Position numbers and translations under genes: made by a program
Notes under the pieces: generated by a model
Told to the model about the DNA's origin: nothing
The model's database searches: none
The model's input: the letters and a program-made list of their open reading frames with translations, nothing else
Shown here: piece after piece, positions 34,370 to 42,347 of the stretch
How positions within the stretch are numbered: the stretch's first letter is position 1
Layout: every line of letters starts with the position of its first letter
Source of the DNA: Streptomyces antimycoticus
Lineage (GTDB): Bacteria; Actinomycetota; Actinomycetes; Streptomycetales; Streptomycetaceae
Direction of reading: 5' to 3'
NCBI RefSeq assembly: GCF_005405925.1
Contig: NZ_BJHV01000001.1
Coordinates: 10,292,001-10,356,000, forward strand
DNA: 64,000 nt

Positions 34370-35725
34370 TTGACTCCCGCCGCCCAGGAGTACTCCAAGT
34401 CGCCCAGAGCCGCGATATTCGCGTCGGTCGCAGGATGGTCGTTCGACCTGTTCGATCTGTTTCTGCTGCTTTACGTCGCAGGGCCGGTCAGCAAGAGTAT
34501 CTTTCCCACCTCGAATCCGACTCTCGGTATCGCCGCGGTGTTCGGCTCGTTCGCCGTCACGGTGATCATGCGTCCGGTCGGCGCCGCGGTCTTCGGTGAG
34601 GTGGCCGACCGCAGGGGCCGCAAGAAGGCCATGGTGGTGGTGATGGGCGGTGTGGGCCTGACCACGGCGGCCATGGGACTCGTGCCGAGTTATGCCGTGG
34701 TCGGCGTGCTCGCTCCCGTCCTCTTCCTGACCCTCCGGGTGGCGCAGGGCCTGTTCGTCGGCGGTGTCACCGCGACCACGCACACATTGGGCACGGAGAG
34801 CATCGGCCCGCGCCGGCGAGGTCTGATGAGCGGACTGATCGGTGCCGGCGGGGCGGGCCTGGGTGCGGCGCTGGCCAGTGTGGCGTACATCGCCGTCTCC
34901 GCCGTGTTCCCCGGCCCGGCCTTCGAGGAGTGGGGCTGGCGGGTGCTGTTCTTCTGCGGGCTCGCCGGGGCGTTGCTGAGTCTGTTCGTCTCCAGGAAGG
35001 TTGACGAATCACCGGCCTGGGACGGGGGCGAGGCCGGCCGGGCCCCCGAGCCGGTGCCGTTCCGTGCACTCCTCCGCGGCACGGGCAAGAAGGTCCTCGC
35101 GCTGAACATCGCCGTCGCGGCGGGTGGCGGGGCGCAGTACTACCTGACATCGGGCTTCCTGCCCACCCTGCTCAGTGAGATCGTGCCCGTCGGCGAGAGC
35201 CTGCGCGGGACGATCCTGCTGGTCTGCAGCCTGGCTGTGGTGGTCGCGGCGATCGGTGCGGGGGAGCTGAGCGAGCGGCTCGGCCGCCGTAGAACCATGC
35301 TGGGCTTCGGGCTGTGCAACCTCGTCGCCCTGCCGACCGTGGTGTGGGCCATCACGGGAGCCGGAGGCGAGCGAGGCGCCACCGTGACCGTGCTGTGCGT
35401 GATCATGGTGATGCTGTCCAACGCGGCCTATGCGCCACTGATGATCTTCCTGAACGAGCGGTATCCGACGGAGCTGCGGGCCAGGGGCACGGCGGTCAGC
35501 TGGAACATGGGCTTCATGCTCGGCGGCCTCACGCCGACGTTCGTCACCCTGCTCAGTCCTGATCTCGCCCATGTTCCTTCGCGGCTGGTGTTCTTCCTGG
35601 CCGGATCGAGCCTGGTGTTCGTCGTCGCGCTCATCGCCGTCCCGGAGACCCGGGGCTCGGTGTCCTTCGGCCGACGGCCGGAACGGGTCGGAAACCGCGA
35701 TGGCGGGACCGTTGACAGGGTCTGA
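34370..35725 (+). CDS. MFS carrier, aromatic/carboxylate symporter type
   Basis: A 451-residue 12-helix MFS protein with MRPVGAAVFGEVADRRGRKKAMVVVM (motif A, in part GEVADRRGRKKA) and a second copy in helix 8-9 (GELSERLGRRRTM). The first helix FDLFDLFLLLYVAGP resembles metabolite:H+ symporters. GAGGAGAG lies four bases before the TTG at 34370, so I prefer that start to the GTG at 34271. It follows the Mo-hydroxylase genes on the same strand and probably imports the operon's substrate. The -35 of the larA promoter lies inside its last codons. Confidence 0.83.
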   Translation: MTPAAQEYSKSPRAAIFASVAGWSFDLFDLFLLLYVAGPVSKSIFPTSNPTLGIAAVFGSFAVTVIMRPVGAAVFGEVADRRGRKKAMVVVMGGVGLTTAAMGLVPSYAVVGVLAPVLFLTLRVAQGLFVGGVTATTHTLGTESIGPRRRGLMSGLIGAGGAGLGAALASVAYIAVSAVFPGPAFEEWGWRVLFFCGLAGALLSLFVSRKVDESPAWDGGEAGRAPEPVPFRALLRGTGKKVLALNIAVAAGGGAQYYLTSGFLPTLLSEIVPVGESLRGTILLVCSLAVVVAAIGAGELSERLGRRRTMLGFGLCNLVALPTVVWAITGAGGERGATVTVLCVIMVMLSNAAYAPLMIFLNERYPTELRARGTAVSWNMGFMLGGLTPTFVTLLSPDLAHVPSRLVFFLAGSSLVFVVALIAVPETRGSVSFGRRPERVGNRDGGTVDRV

Positions 35726-35740
35726 AATCTCGCCTAGCGT
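35712..35740 (+). promoter_or_regulatory. Promoter of the lar operon
   Basis: TTGACA at 35712-35717, 17-bp spacer, TAGCGT at 35735-35740. The -35 lies within the end of the MFS gene. The operator starts 22 bases after the first -10 base, the same as at the ligase promoter. Confidence 0.72.
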
Positions 35741-35756
35741 CCAAAATATTGAACAG

Positions 35757-35777
35757 ATGGTATGAAGCATACGGTCC
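35757..35777 (+). promoter_or_regulatory. PadR operator copy in front of larA
   Basis: Matches the site at 27234-27254 at 17-18 of 21 bases, in the same orientation (core GTATGAAGCATAC, itself a perfect GTATG-CATAC palindrome). It sits 51 bases before the larA ATG and at the same distance from its -10 as the ligase site. The second 14-bp arm seen at the ligase is absent here. Confidence 0.75.
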
Positions 35778-35828
35778 GTTGAGCATCGTTGCCGCGATGC
35801 GGGGCCACCTGTCGGGAGAGGGTCGACG

Positions 35829-37253
35829 ATGACCGGCACATTCCACGCACGCATCCCCTATGAGTCGCTGGACCCGCTGACCATCGGCGTCATGGACGAC
35901 GAGAGCAACGTCCGCCGCGAAGAACTCGAACTCGACATCCCCGAGCGCAACCTGCTCGCGGCGATCTACCCCGACGAACCCCCCGCGGTGCCGAACACCA
36001 CCGACGAGGCGCGGCGCGCACTGGCCAACCCGGTGGCGGGGCCGAGTCTCGCGCAGTTGCTCGAGGGCGGCCGGAGCATCACGGTCATCATCGACAACCA
36101 GTTCCGGCCCACACCTGCCTCGAAGATCCTTCCGGCGGTACTCGACGAGATCGAACGGGCGGGCACGACCAAGGCCACCGTCATCACCGGCAACGGCAAG
36201 GTCATTTCGATGTCGCAGCGCGACATCGAGCAGAAGGTCGGCCGGGACAACCTCGCGCGCATGGCCCGGCTGGGCATCCCGCTGCTCCAGAACGACCCCC
36301 TCAACTACGACGTCTACACCCACCTCGGCGTCACATCGCGGGGCACACCCGCATGGGTGCATGAGTCCGTGACCAGCCACGACGTGGTGATCGCGATCGG
36401 ACAGGCGCAGGCCAACCACTGGGGCTACGGCGGAGGCGGCAAGCTGGTCATGCCGGGAGTCTGCGCCGACATCACCATCGAGGCCAATCACGGCAACTTC
36501 GTGATGTCGCCCCAGACGCACTACGGGGCGCTGGCCGGGCCGATGCGCTCGGACATCGACGAGATCGCCACGATGGCCGGGCTCACCGCGACCCTGGACG
36601 TCCTGCTCGACACCCGCGGCAAGGTGATCGAGATGAACTTCGGGGCACATCCGGTGTCGCACCGCAGGACCATCGAGCGGTTCAACGAGATCTACGCCTT
36701 CGACAGCCCGGTCGCCGAAAGCAGCCCGGCCGACATCGTCATCTGCGGGGTGTTCGCGCCCACCGACCATCTGTTCTTCCACACCGGCTGGGGCTGCATG
36801 TCCGCCGACCATGTGGTGCGCGACGGCGGCACCGTCATCTACACCAGTCCCTCGCCCGGCGTGCGGACCGAGACGGGCTTCTTCCCCGGGCTGGCCCTGA
36901 TGGATCTGATGAAGCCCTACATGCCGCCTTCCGAGGCCGGATACCACCGGCTGCTCAAGGACATCCACGCCCGTGAGATCCAGATGTGGGCCGGCTGCAT
37001 CTGGGCCCCGATCTACGAGGTCATGGTGCGCAAGCACCTGACCCTGGTCACCCTCGAGGAGAATCTCGCCATGGCGGCCGACATCGGCATCGACGCCACC
37101 ACCTCGCTGGATGTGGCGTTCGCCGCGGCCATGGAGCGCCATGGCCCCGACGCCAAGGTGGCCATCCTGCCCTTCGCCCGGTACCAGTTGCCCCGCGAGC
37201 TGGTCCGACTGGACGCCCAGCCCCTGCGTTTCCCGCAAGAGGCGCTGCGATGA
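35829..37253 (+). CDS. larA-like: LarA-family nickel-pincer enzyme (divergent)
   Basis: A 474-residue LarA/DUF2088 homologue, longer than lactate racemase (about 425). The cofactor-binding GYxGGxKxxxPG loop is present as GYGGGGKLVMPG with K205 for the lysine that bonds the pincer ring. H221 (IEANHG) matches the Ni-ligand histidine 16 residues later. By my hand alignment, the two acid-base histidines of lactate racemase (H108, H174) are Val125 and Ala195, with H197 nearby. The substrate loop reads DNQFRPTP instead of DHTRP. The gene is followed by all cofactor-assembly genes. Family members racemise or epimerise hydroxy acids, but this one may do different chemistry. Confidence 0.85.
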   Translation: MTGTFHARIPYESLDPLTIGVMDDESNVRREELELDIPERNLLAAIYPDEPPAVPNTTDEARRALANPVAGPSLAQLLEGGRSITVIIDNQFRPTPASKILPAVLDEIERAGTTKATVITGNGKVISMSQRDIEQKVGRDNLARMARLGIPLLQNDPLNYDVYTHLGVTSRGTPAWVHESVTSHDVVIAIGQAQANHWGYGGGGKLVMPGVCADITIEANHGNFVMSPQTHYGALAGPMRSDIDEIATMAGLTATLDVLLDTRGKVIEMNFGAHPVSHRRTIERFNEIYAFDSPVAESSPADIVICGVFAPTDHLFFHTGWGCMSADHVVRDGGTVIYTSPSPGVRTETGFFPGLALMDLMKPYMPPSEAGYHRLLKDIHAREIQMWAGCIWAPIYEVMVRKHLTLVTLEENLAMAADIGIDATTSLDVAFAAAMERHGPDAKVAILPFARYQLPRELVRLDAQPLRFPQEALR

Positions 37254-37531
37254 GTGCGGACGGGCCACCCTGGCCACCGGTCCGGGGGTCGACCACCATC
37301 ACGGAACTGATCAGGCGGCATCCTGACGGCTCCGCGACGCGGTTGCTGTCCGCGATCGGAGTGGGCTGTGTCTACTGCGGTGGAGCTCCGCGGGAGCCGA
37401 TCACCCTGGCCGCCCGTCGGCACGGCCGTGACCCGGGGGCGTTTCTGCGGGTATGCCAGGCGCTCGACGACGGGTGGCCGTCGGATGAGTTGATAGCCGC
37501 CGCGCGGGCGAAGAAACCCAAGGAGGGCTGA
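37250..37531 (+). CDS. Small CxxC protein, DUF1858/redox-disulfide-like
   Basis: A 93-residue protein: TTITELIRRHPDGSATRLLS, AIGVGCVYCGGAPREPITLA, then a helical end with DPGAFLRVCQAL. The pattern (TIxExxxxxPxxxxLLxxxGxxCxxC) is that of the DUF1858 redox-disulfide domain, as found at the start of ScdA-type and hybrid-cluster-associated proteins. The CVYCGG pair could bind metal or form a disulfide. It overlaps the larA stop (ATGA) and precedes larE by two bases. It may have a role in nickel or sulfur handling for the pincer cofactor, by context only. Confidence 0.65.
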   Translation: MSADGPPWPPVRGSTTITELIRRHPDGSATRLLSAIGVGCVYCGGAPREPITLAARRHGRDPGAFLRVCQALDDGWPSDELIAAARAKKPKEG

Positions 37532-37533
37532 CC

Positions 37534-38358
37534 GTGCACACCACCACCCCGCTGGAGACCCTGACCGAGCGCATCGGCGCCGTCGGCAGTGCCGTCGTCG
37601 CCTTCTCGGGCGGCGTCGACTCGTCGCTGGTCGCGGCGGTGGCGGCGCGAGCGCTGGGGCCACGGGCGCTGGCCGTGACGGCCGTGTCGTCCGCGCTGGC
37701 CACCGGCGAGCTCGAGGAGGCGCGTGCGGTGGCCGCCTCGGTCGGTATCGCCCACGAAGTCGTCGACACCGCCGAGCTGGCCCGCGAGGGTTACCGCCGC
37801 AACGACCGTTTCCGCTGCTACCACTGCAAGTCCGAACTCTACGACCGGCTGGATGAACTCGCCGCGCGGCGTGGCTACGCCGCGGTGCTGTCCGGCGCGA
37901 ACGCCGACGACGTCGGCGACTGGCGCCCGGGGCTGCGCGCCGCGGCCGAGCACGGTGTACGGCATCCCCTGCTGGAGGCCGGTCTCGGCAAGGAAGCCGT
38001 CCGGGCGCTGGCCCGCGACCTGGCCGTGCCCACCGCCGAGAAACCGGCCTCCCCCTGCCTGGCCTCCCGCCTTCCGTACGGCACGGCCGTCAGCGTTCCC
38101 GTGCTCGCGCAGGTCGACAGGGCGGAGCTGGCGCTCAAGCGGCTCGGCTACCGGGTTCTGCGAGTGCGGCACCACGGGCTCCTCGGCAGGGTGCAGCTGG
38201 CCGCCGAAGAACTCGTGCGGGTGGGCGATCCCGGGGAGCGCGCCGCGGTGGTGGCGGCCGTCCGGGCCGCCGGCTACGACCAGGTGGAAATCGACGAACA
38301 GCCCTTCCGCTCCGGCTCGTTGAACCTGTCGATCACTCCCGTGGAGCGAAGCCGGTGA
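37534..38358 (+). CDS. larE: LarE, pyridinium-dicarboxylate sulfurtransferase
   Basis: A 274-residue PP-loop ATPase. The ATP motif is FSGGVDSSLVAAV at about 24-36. RFRCYHCKSELY carries the conserved Cys pair and SPCLASRLPYG the cysteine whose sulfur is donated in the sacrificial type. LarE adenylates the carboxylates of the nicotinate-derived intermediate and converts them to thiocarboxylates. The single Cys in the SPC segment, with no extra cluster cysteines noticed, suggests the sacrificial-sulfur version. The GTG start follows AGGAGGG. It overlaps larB (GTGA). Confidence 0.88.
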   Translation: MHTTTPLETLTERIGAVGSAVVAFSGGVDSSLVAAVAARALGPRALAVTAVSSALATGELEEARAVAASVGIAHEVVDTAELAREGYRRNDRFRCYHCKSELYDRLDELAARRGYAAVLSGANADDVGDWRPGLRAAAEHGVRHPLLEAGLGKEAVRALARDLAVPTAEKPASPCLASRLPYGTAVSVPVLAQVDRAELALKRLGYRVLRVRHHGLLGRVQLAAEELVRVGDPGERAAVVAAVRAAGYDQVEIDEQPFRSGSLNLSITPVERSR

Positions 38359-39038
38359 GCGGGGCGGTCGGAGTCGACGGGTACGCCCGGCTCGATGTGG
38401 ACCGCAGGACGCGGACGGGCGTCCCGGAGGTGGTCTTCGGTACGGGCAAGCCGCCCGAGCAGACGCTACGGCTTCTGGCCGAGCTGCGGGCTCATGACCG
38501 CACCGGCCCGGCTCTGGCGACCCGCTGCCCGGAAGCGGTTCTCGACGCCGCGGCCGAGGCGTTTCCCGGCGAGGTGGTGAGCGTCGACCGGACGGCCGCG
38601 ACGGTCACCGTCGGGGAGCCGCCACCACCGACGGGGCAAGCCCTGGTCCTGACCGCGGGGACGACCGACCTGCCGGTGGCCCGCGAATGCCTGGTCACGC
38701 TGACGGCACTGGGCGTGGGCGCCGAGGTGGTGGCCGACATCGGAGTGGCCGGACTCCACCGGCTGCTGGCGAAGCTGGACGACGTGCGCGCCGCGGACTG
38801 TCTCGTCGTCGTGGCGGGAATGGACGGAGCCCTGCCGAGCGTGGTCGCCGGGCTCGTCGCGGCCCCGGTCGTCGGTGTGCCGACCAGTGTCGGGTACGGC
38901 GTTGCCGCCGGGGGCGTCGCCGCCGCCGCGACCATGCTGTCGTCCTGCAGCCCTGGGCTGGCCGTGGTCAACATCGACAATGGCTTCGGCGCTGCCGTGC
39001 ATGTGGCGAAGATCCTCAAAGTGGCGTGCCGTGACTGA
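38355..39038 (+). CDS. larB: LarB, nicotinate dinucleotide carboxylase
   Basis: A 227-residue protein. Its C-terminal two thirds is a PurE-like AIR-carboxylase fold (VLTAGTTDLPVARECLVTL, VVVAGMDGALPSVVAGLVAAPVVGVPTS given here in two parts, and MLSSCSPGLAVVNIDNGFGA). It carboxylates and hydrolyses nicotinic acid adenine dinucleotide in the first step of the nickel-pincer cofactor route. The start overlaps the larE stop and the end overlaps larC by eight bases, so the three proteins are made together. Confidence 0.87.
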   Translation: MSGAVGVDGYARLDVDRRTRTGVPEVVFGTGKPPEQTLRLLAELRAHDRTGPALATRCPEAVLDAAAEAFPGEVVSVDRTAATVTVGEPPPPTGQALVLTAGTTDLPVARECLVTLTALGVGAEVVADIGVAGLHRLLAKLDDVRAADCLVVVAGMDGALPSVVAGLVAAPVVGVPTSVGYGVAAGGVAAAATMLSSCSPGLAVVNIDNGFGAAVHVAKILKVACRD

Positions 39039-40242
39039 GCGAGCCTGCTGGATCGACGCCACGTCCGGGCTGGCCGGCGACATGCTGATGGCCGCCCTCC
39101 TTGACGCGGGCGCGGCCCATGACCGGGTCGCCGCCGCGGTGGCGTCGCTCGGTCTCGGCGTCGCCGTACGCGCGGAACCCGACCGGCGCGGCGGATTCCG
39201 GTGTCTGCGCGCCCAGGTCCGCGTTCCCGCGGGACCTCCGGTGCACCGGCACCTGGACGATGTCCTGGCGCTGGTCGAGGCGGCGGAGCTGGGCCCGGAC
39301 GCGAAGAGCTACGCCCGGCGGGTGTTCGACGTGCTCGCTCACGCCGAAGGCGGTGTGCACGGAACCGCCCCCACCGCGGTGCACTTCCACGAGGTGGGGG
39401 CGCTGGACGCGCTGGCCGACGTCGTGGGCTGCGCGGCGGCGCTGGACGACCTCGGGCTGCTCACCGGAAACCCCGTGGTGACCACCTCGCCACTGGCGTC
39501 CGGAAGTGGCACTGTGCGCGCCGAGCACGGCCGACTGCCGGTGCCCACCCCGGCCGTGTTGGGCATCGCCGCGCGAGCGGGCCTGCCGCTGACCGAGGGA
39601 GACCTGGAGGGGGAACGCACCACCCCCACCGGGGCGGCCCTGGTCGCGGCGCTCGCCCGGCCCGGGGCGTTTCCCGCCATGACGGTCCGCAGCGTCGGCA
39701 TCGGCGGCGGTTCCCGGGACCCCGCCGACCGCCCCAACATCACCCGGGTCGTCCTGGGCACCGCCCAGGAGACCGTACGCCGGCCCTCCGGCGATGTGCT
39801 GGTGGTCGAAGCCACGATCGACGACCTGGATCCGCAGCTGTGGCCGTCGGTGCTCGCCGCGGTCCGGGCCGCCGGCGCCTGGGACTGCTGGACGAGCCCG
39901 ATCACCGCCCGGCACGGCCGGCACGGACAGGTCCTCACCGCCCTGTGCGACGAGAGCCTGCGGGGGGCGATCGTCGACACGGTATTCCGCCACACCACCA
40001 CGGTGGGGGTGCGCTGGTCGTCCTGGCAACGGGCCACCCTTCCCCGCCGGTCGGTGACCGTGGCCGTCGGACCGGAGGGGCGACGGCAGCGCATCAGCGT
40101 CAAGGTGTCCGAAGTCGGAGACGGGAGCCGTACGGTCAAACCGGAGCTTTCCGATGTGGAGTCGGCGGCCGAAGCCCTGGATCTGCCGCTGCGTGTGGTG
40201 GTGGATCAGCTGATGACCGAATTCCAGCGCCAGGACCCGTGA
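39031..40242 (+). CDS. larC: LarC, nickel insertion cyclometallase
   Basis: A 403-residue protein in a single frame. In Lactobacillus plantarum this function needs a programmed frameshift joining larC1 and larC2. The N-terminal CWIDATSGLAGDMLMAALLDAG and GVHGTAPTAVHFHEVGALDALADVVG (metal-binding His/Asp, given in part as TAVHFHEVG) are typical. EATIDDLDPQLWP starts the second half. It inserts Ni into the dithiocarboxylate pyridine at the cost of CTP. The GTG at 39031 lies just before the larB stop. Confidence 0.88.
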   Translation: MTERACWIDATSGLAGDMLMAALLDAGAAHDRVAAAVASLGLGVAVRAEPDRRGGFRCLRAQVRVPAGPPVHRHLDDVLALVEAAELGPDAKSYARRVFDVLAHAEGGVHGTAPTAVHFHEVGALDALADVVGCAAALDDLGLLTGNPVVTTSPLASGSGTVRAEHGRLPVPTPAVLGIAARAGLPLTEGDLEGERTTPTGAALVAALARPGAFPAMTVRSVGIGGGSRDPADRPNITRVVLGTAQETVRRPSGDVLVVEATIDDLDPQLWPSVLAAVRAAGAWDCWTSPITARHGRHGQVLTALCDESLRGAIVDTVFRHTTTVGVRWSSWQRATLPRRSVTVAVGPEGRRQRISVKVSEVGDGSRTVKPELSDVESAAEALDLPLRVVVDQLMTEFQRQDP

Positions 40243-40249
40243 AACCGGT

Positions 40250-40295
40250 CCGGGGAGGGGCGCCGTCGCCGCCTGCGACGCCGGCCCCTCTCCGG
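40250..40295. terminator. Bidirectional hairpin between larC and isomerase gene
   Basis: CCGGGGAGGGGC (40250-40261) pairs with GCCCCTCTCCGG (40284-40295) with one G-T pair and a 22-base loop. It sits eight bases after the larC stop, between converging genes. No U-run follows, as is common for actinomycete terminators. Confidence 0.55.
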
Positions 40296-40337
40296 CAGCC
40301 CCGCGTACGGCTTCGCCGCCGACGGCGGGTCCCGGGG

Positions 40338-41222
40338 TCAGCTGCCGCCGAGTGTGCCGGCGCCGAAGTACCTCTCGATCAGGGCGGTGGCCTTCTCCCG
40401 CTGGCGGACGCTGATCTCGGCGGCCTGCTCCTCCCAGCCGAACACACACGAGGACACCACGCCGTCGAAGCCGACCGGGGCGAGCGCGGCGAACACCTCG
40501 TCGAAGTCGACCTCGCCACGGCCGATTTCGGCGTGCTGATGCACCCGCGCGGGCGATCCGGGCGGGTTGACGATGTAGCGCAGCCCGTTCGAGGCGGTGT
40601 GGTCGAGGGTGTCGGCCAGATGCACATAGGTGACCTTCTCGCCGGCGTGGCTGATGATGCCGGTGGCGTCGTTGCCCTGGTGGAACGTGTGCGGGGTGCA
40701 GTAGAGGAACGAGATCCAGTCCCGGTTGAGCCCGCGCACCAGGTTCACCGCGGCGTGGCCGTCCTCGATGAAATCGTCGGGGTGCGGTTCGAGCACCAGC
40801 TTCACGCCCTCGCGCTCGAAGACCGGGATCAGCTCGTCCATCGAGCGCAGAAACTGGCTCTCGGCGAACTCCGCCGCCTCGGGGCGGCCGTTGAACTCGG
40901 AGTTCATCGTGTCGACGCCCAGATCGACGGTCATCTGGATGGCCCGTTTCCAGGCCCGGACCGCGGCCTGCCGCTCCTCCTCCCCGGGGCCGGACCAGCG
41001 CTGCACCGGCAGCACCGAGGCGATGCCCACTCCGGCGTCGGCGGCGCGTTTGCGCAGCTTGGCGACCGTGGCGTCGTCGGCGCGCGGGTGGCCGAAGAAG
41101 GGGATGAAATCGGCCTTGGGCGAGAGCTCCATCCAGGAGTAGCCCATGCGCGCGACCACATCGGGCAACTCCAGCACGGAGTGCGTCGCGTAGAACATCT
41201 GTGGATCCAGGGCGAGCTTCAC
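40338..41222 (-). CDS. Xylose-isomerase-like TIM barrel (sugar phosphate isomerase/epimerase)
   Basis: A 294-residue AP-endonuclease-2-fold protein. Metal-site segments are EPHPDDFIED, STPHTFHQG-type text (YCTPHTFHQGND), VHLADTLDH and GRGEVDFDEVFAALAP. GTG 41222 was chosen since GGAGGACAG lies just upstream and VKLALDPQMF is a normal barrel start; the longer frame is unsupported. It is the third gene of a minus operon with a second TIM barrel and a Gfo/Idh/MocA oxidoreductase, under a LacI operator. It likely isomerises or dehydrates a keto-sugar or inositol intermediate. Confidence 0.82.
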   Translation of the reverse strand: MKLALDPQMFYATHSVLELPDVVARMGYSWMELSPKADFIPFFGHPRADDATVAKLRKRAADAGVGIASVLPVQRWSGPGEEERQAAVRAWKRAIQMTVDLGVDTMNSEFNGRPEAAEFAESQFLRSMDELIPVFEREGVKLVLEPHPDDFIEDGHAAVNLVRGLNRDWISFLYCTPHTFHQGNDATGIISHAGEKVTYVHLADTLDHTASNGLRYIVNPPGSPARVHQHAEIGRGEVDFDEVFAALAPVGFDGVVSSCVFGWEEQAAEISVRQREKATALIERYFGAGTLGGS

Positions 41223-41324
41223 CGCTGTCCTCCGTCGTGATGGGTGTGGGTGGTGCCGCGTGACCCGGTGCCCGGCCCGCAGGAACGGGACCACGTGCGG
41301 GAACGCGGCCACGTGCCGGAGCCG

Positions 41325-42323
41325 TTAAAGAGCGGCCGCGGCCTGGTTCAGGTTCTTGGCGGCCAGGGCGAGCCCCTCGGTCTGGGAGTACGCGGCGTCC
41401 TCGTGCTCGATGTTGACCGCCATGTCGGGATCGACCTCGGCGAGGGCGCGCAGGAATTCCGTCCAGTAGGCGACGTCGTGTCCGATGCCGACCGCGACGA
41501 ACTTCCAGGCCGGGTCCTTGGGCCAGGCATTGCACCAGAACCCGTAGCCGGTGGGCACCTTGCCGGGAGCATCGGCCGGGACACGGGTGAACGACGTGTC
41601 CAGTACGCCGCGGATGTCGGCGCCGGGGCAGAGCATGGCGTCCTTGGCGGCGGCGTGGAACACCAGCGGGCCCAGCCACTTGACGGCGGCGACGATGTCC
41701 ATGCCCTGCCACATCAGATGCGACGGGTCCATCTCGGCGCCGAGATTCGTCGCGCCCGTCTCGTCGATGAGCCGCTTGAGCGTGACGGGGGAGAACACCA
41801 CGTTGTGCGGGTGCATCTCGATGGCGACCCGGACGTCGTTCTCGCGGGCCAGAGCGTCGATCTCCGTCCAGAACTCGACGGCCACGCCCCACTGGTAGTC
41901 CAGGACGTCCATGTAGACGCCGTCCCACGAGTTCACGACCCAGGAGGGGTACCTGGCATCGGGGTCCGAGCCGGGGGTGCCGGACATGGTCACCACGTGC
42001 TTCACACCGAGCAGGCCCGCGAGCCGGACGGTACGGCGCAGGTCGTCCGCGTGCTTGGGCCCGACCCCCGGGAGCGGGTTGAGCGGGTTGCCGTTGCAAT
42101 TGAGCCCGGTCAGCTCCATCCCGCGGTCGGCGAATGTGGTCAGGTACTCCTCGCGCGCGGTGGCCGAGGACAACAGCAGGTCGACCGGGCAGTGCGGGGC
42201 GGGGATGAAACCACCGGTGTTGACCTCCACCGAGGTCAGGCCGTTGGACCGCAACACGTCGAGGGCCTCGGTGAGGGTCCGGTCGTGCAGACAGGCGGTG
42301 TAGGCGCCGAGCTTGAGGGCCAT
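41325..42323 (-). CDS. Xylose-isomerase-like TIM barrel 2
   Basis: A 332-residue member of the same fold but only distantly similar to its neighbour. Segments are MALKLGAYTACLHDRTLTEA, HVVTMSGTPGSDPDAR, VAIEMHPHNVVFSP, NLGAEMDPSHLMWQGMD and VNIEHEDAAYS. Two metal-binding Glu residues, an Asp and His residues are at the expected strand ends. The gap to the oxidoreductase gene upstream is 24 bp with a GGAGACAG site. It probably acts on a sugar or cyclitol in the same pathway. Confidence 0.82.
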   Translation of the reverse strand: MALKLGAYTACLHDRTLTEALDVLRSNGLTSVEVNTGGFIPAPHCPVDLLLSSATAREEYLTTFADRGMELTGLNCNGNPLNPLPGVGPKHADDLRRTVRLAGLLGVKHVVTMSGTPGSDPDARYPSWVVNSWDGVYMDVLDYQWGVAVEFWTEIDALARENDVRVAIEMHPHNVVFSPVTLKRLIDETGATNLGAEMDPSHLMWQGMDIVAAVKWLGPLVFHAAAKDAMLCPGADIRGVLDTSFTRVPADAPGKVPTGYGFWCNAWPKDPAWKFVAVGIGHDVAYWTEFLRALAEVDPDMAVNIEHEDAAYSQTEGLALAAKNLNQAAAAL

Positions 42324-42347
42324 TGCTGTCTCCTTCGGTGTGGCGGG

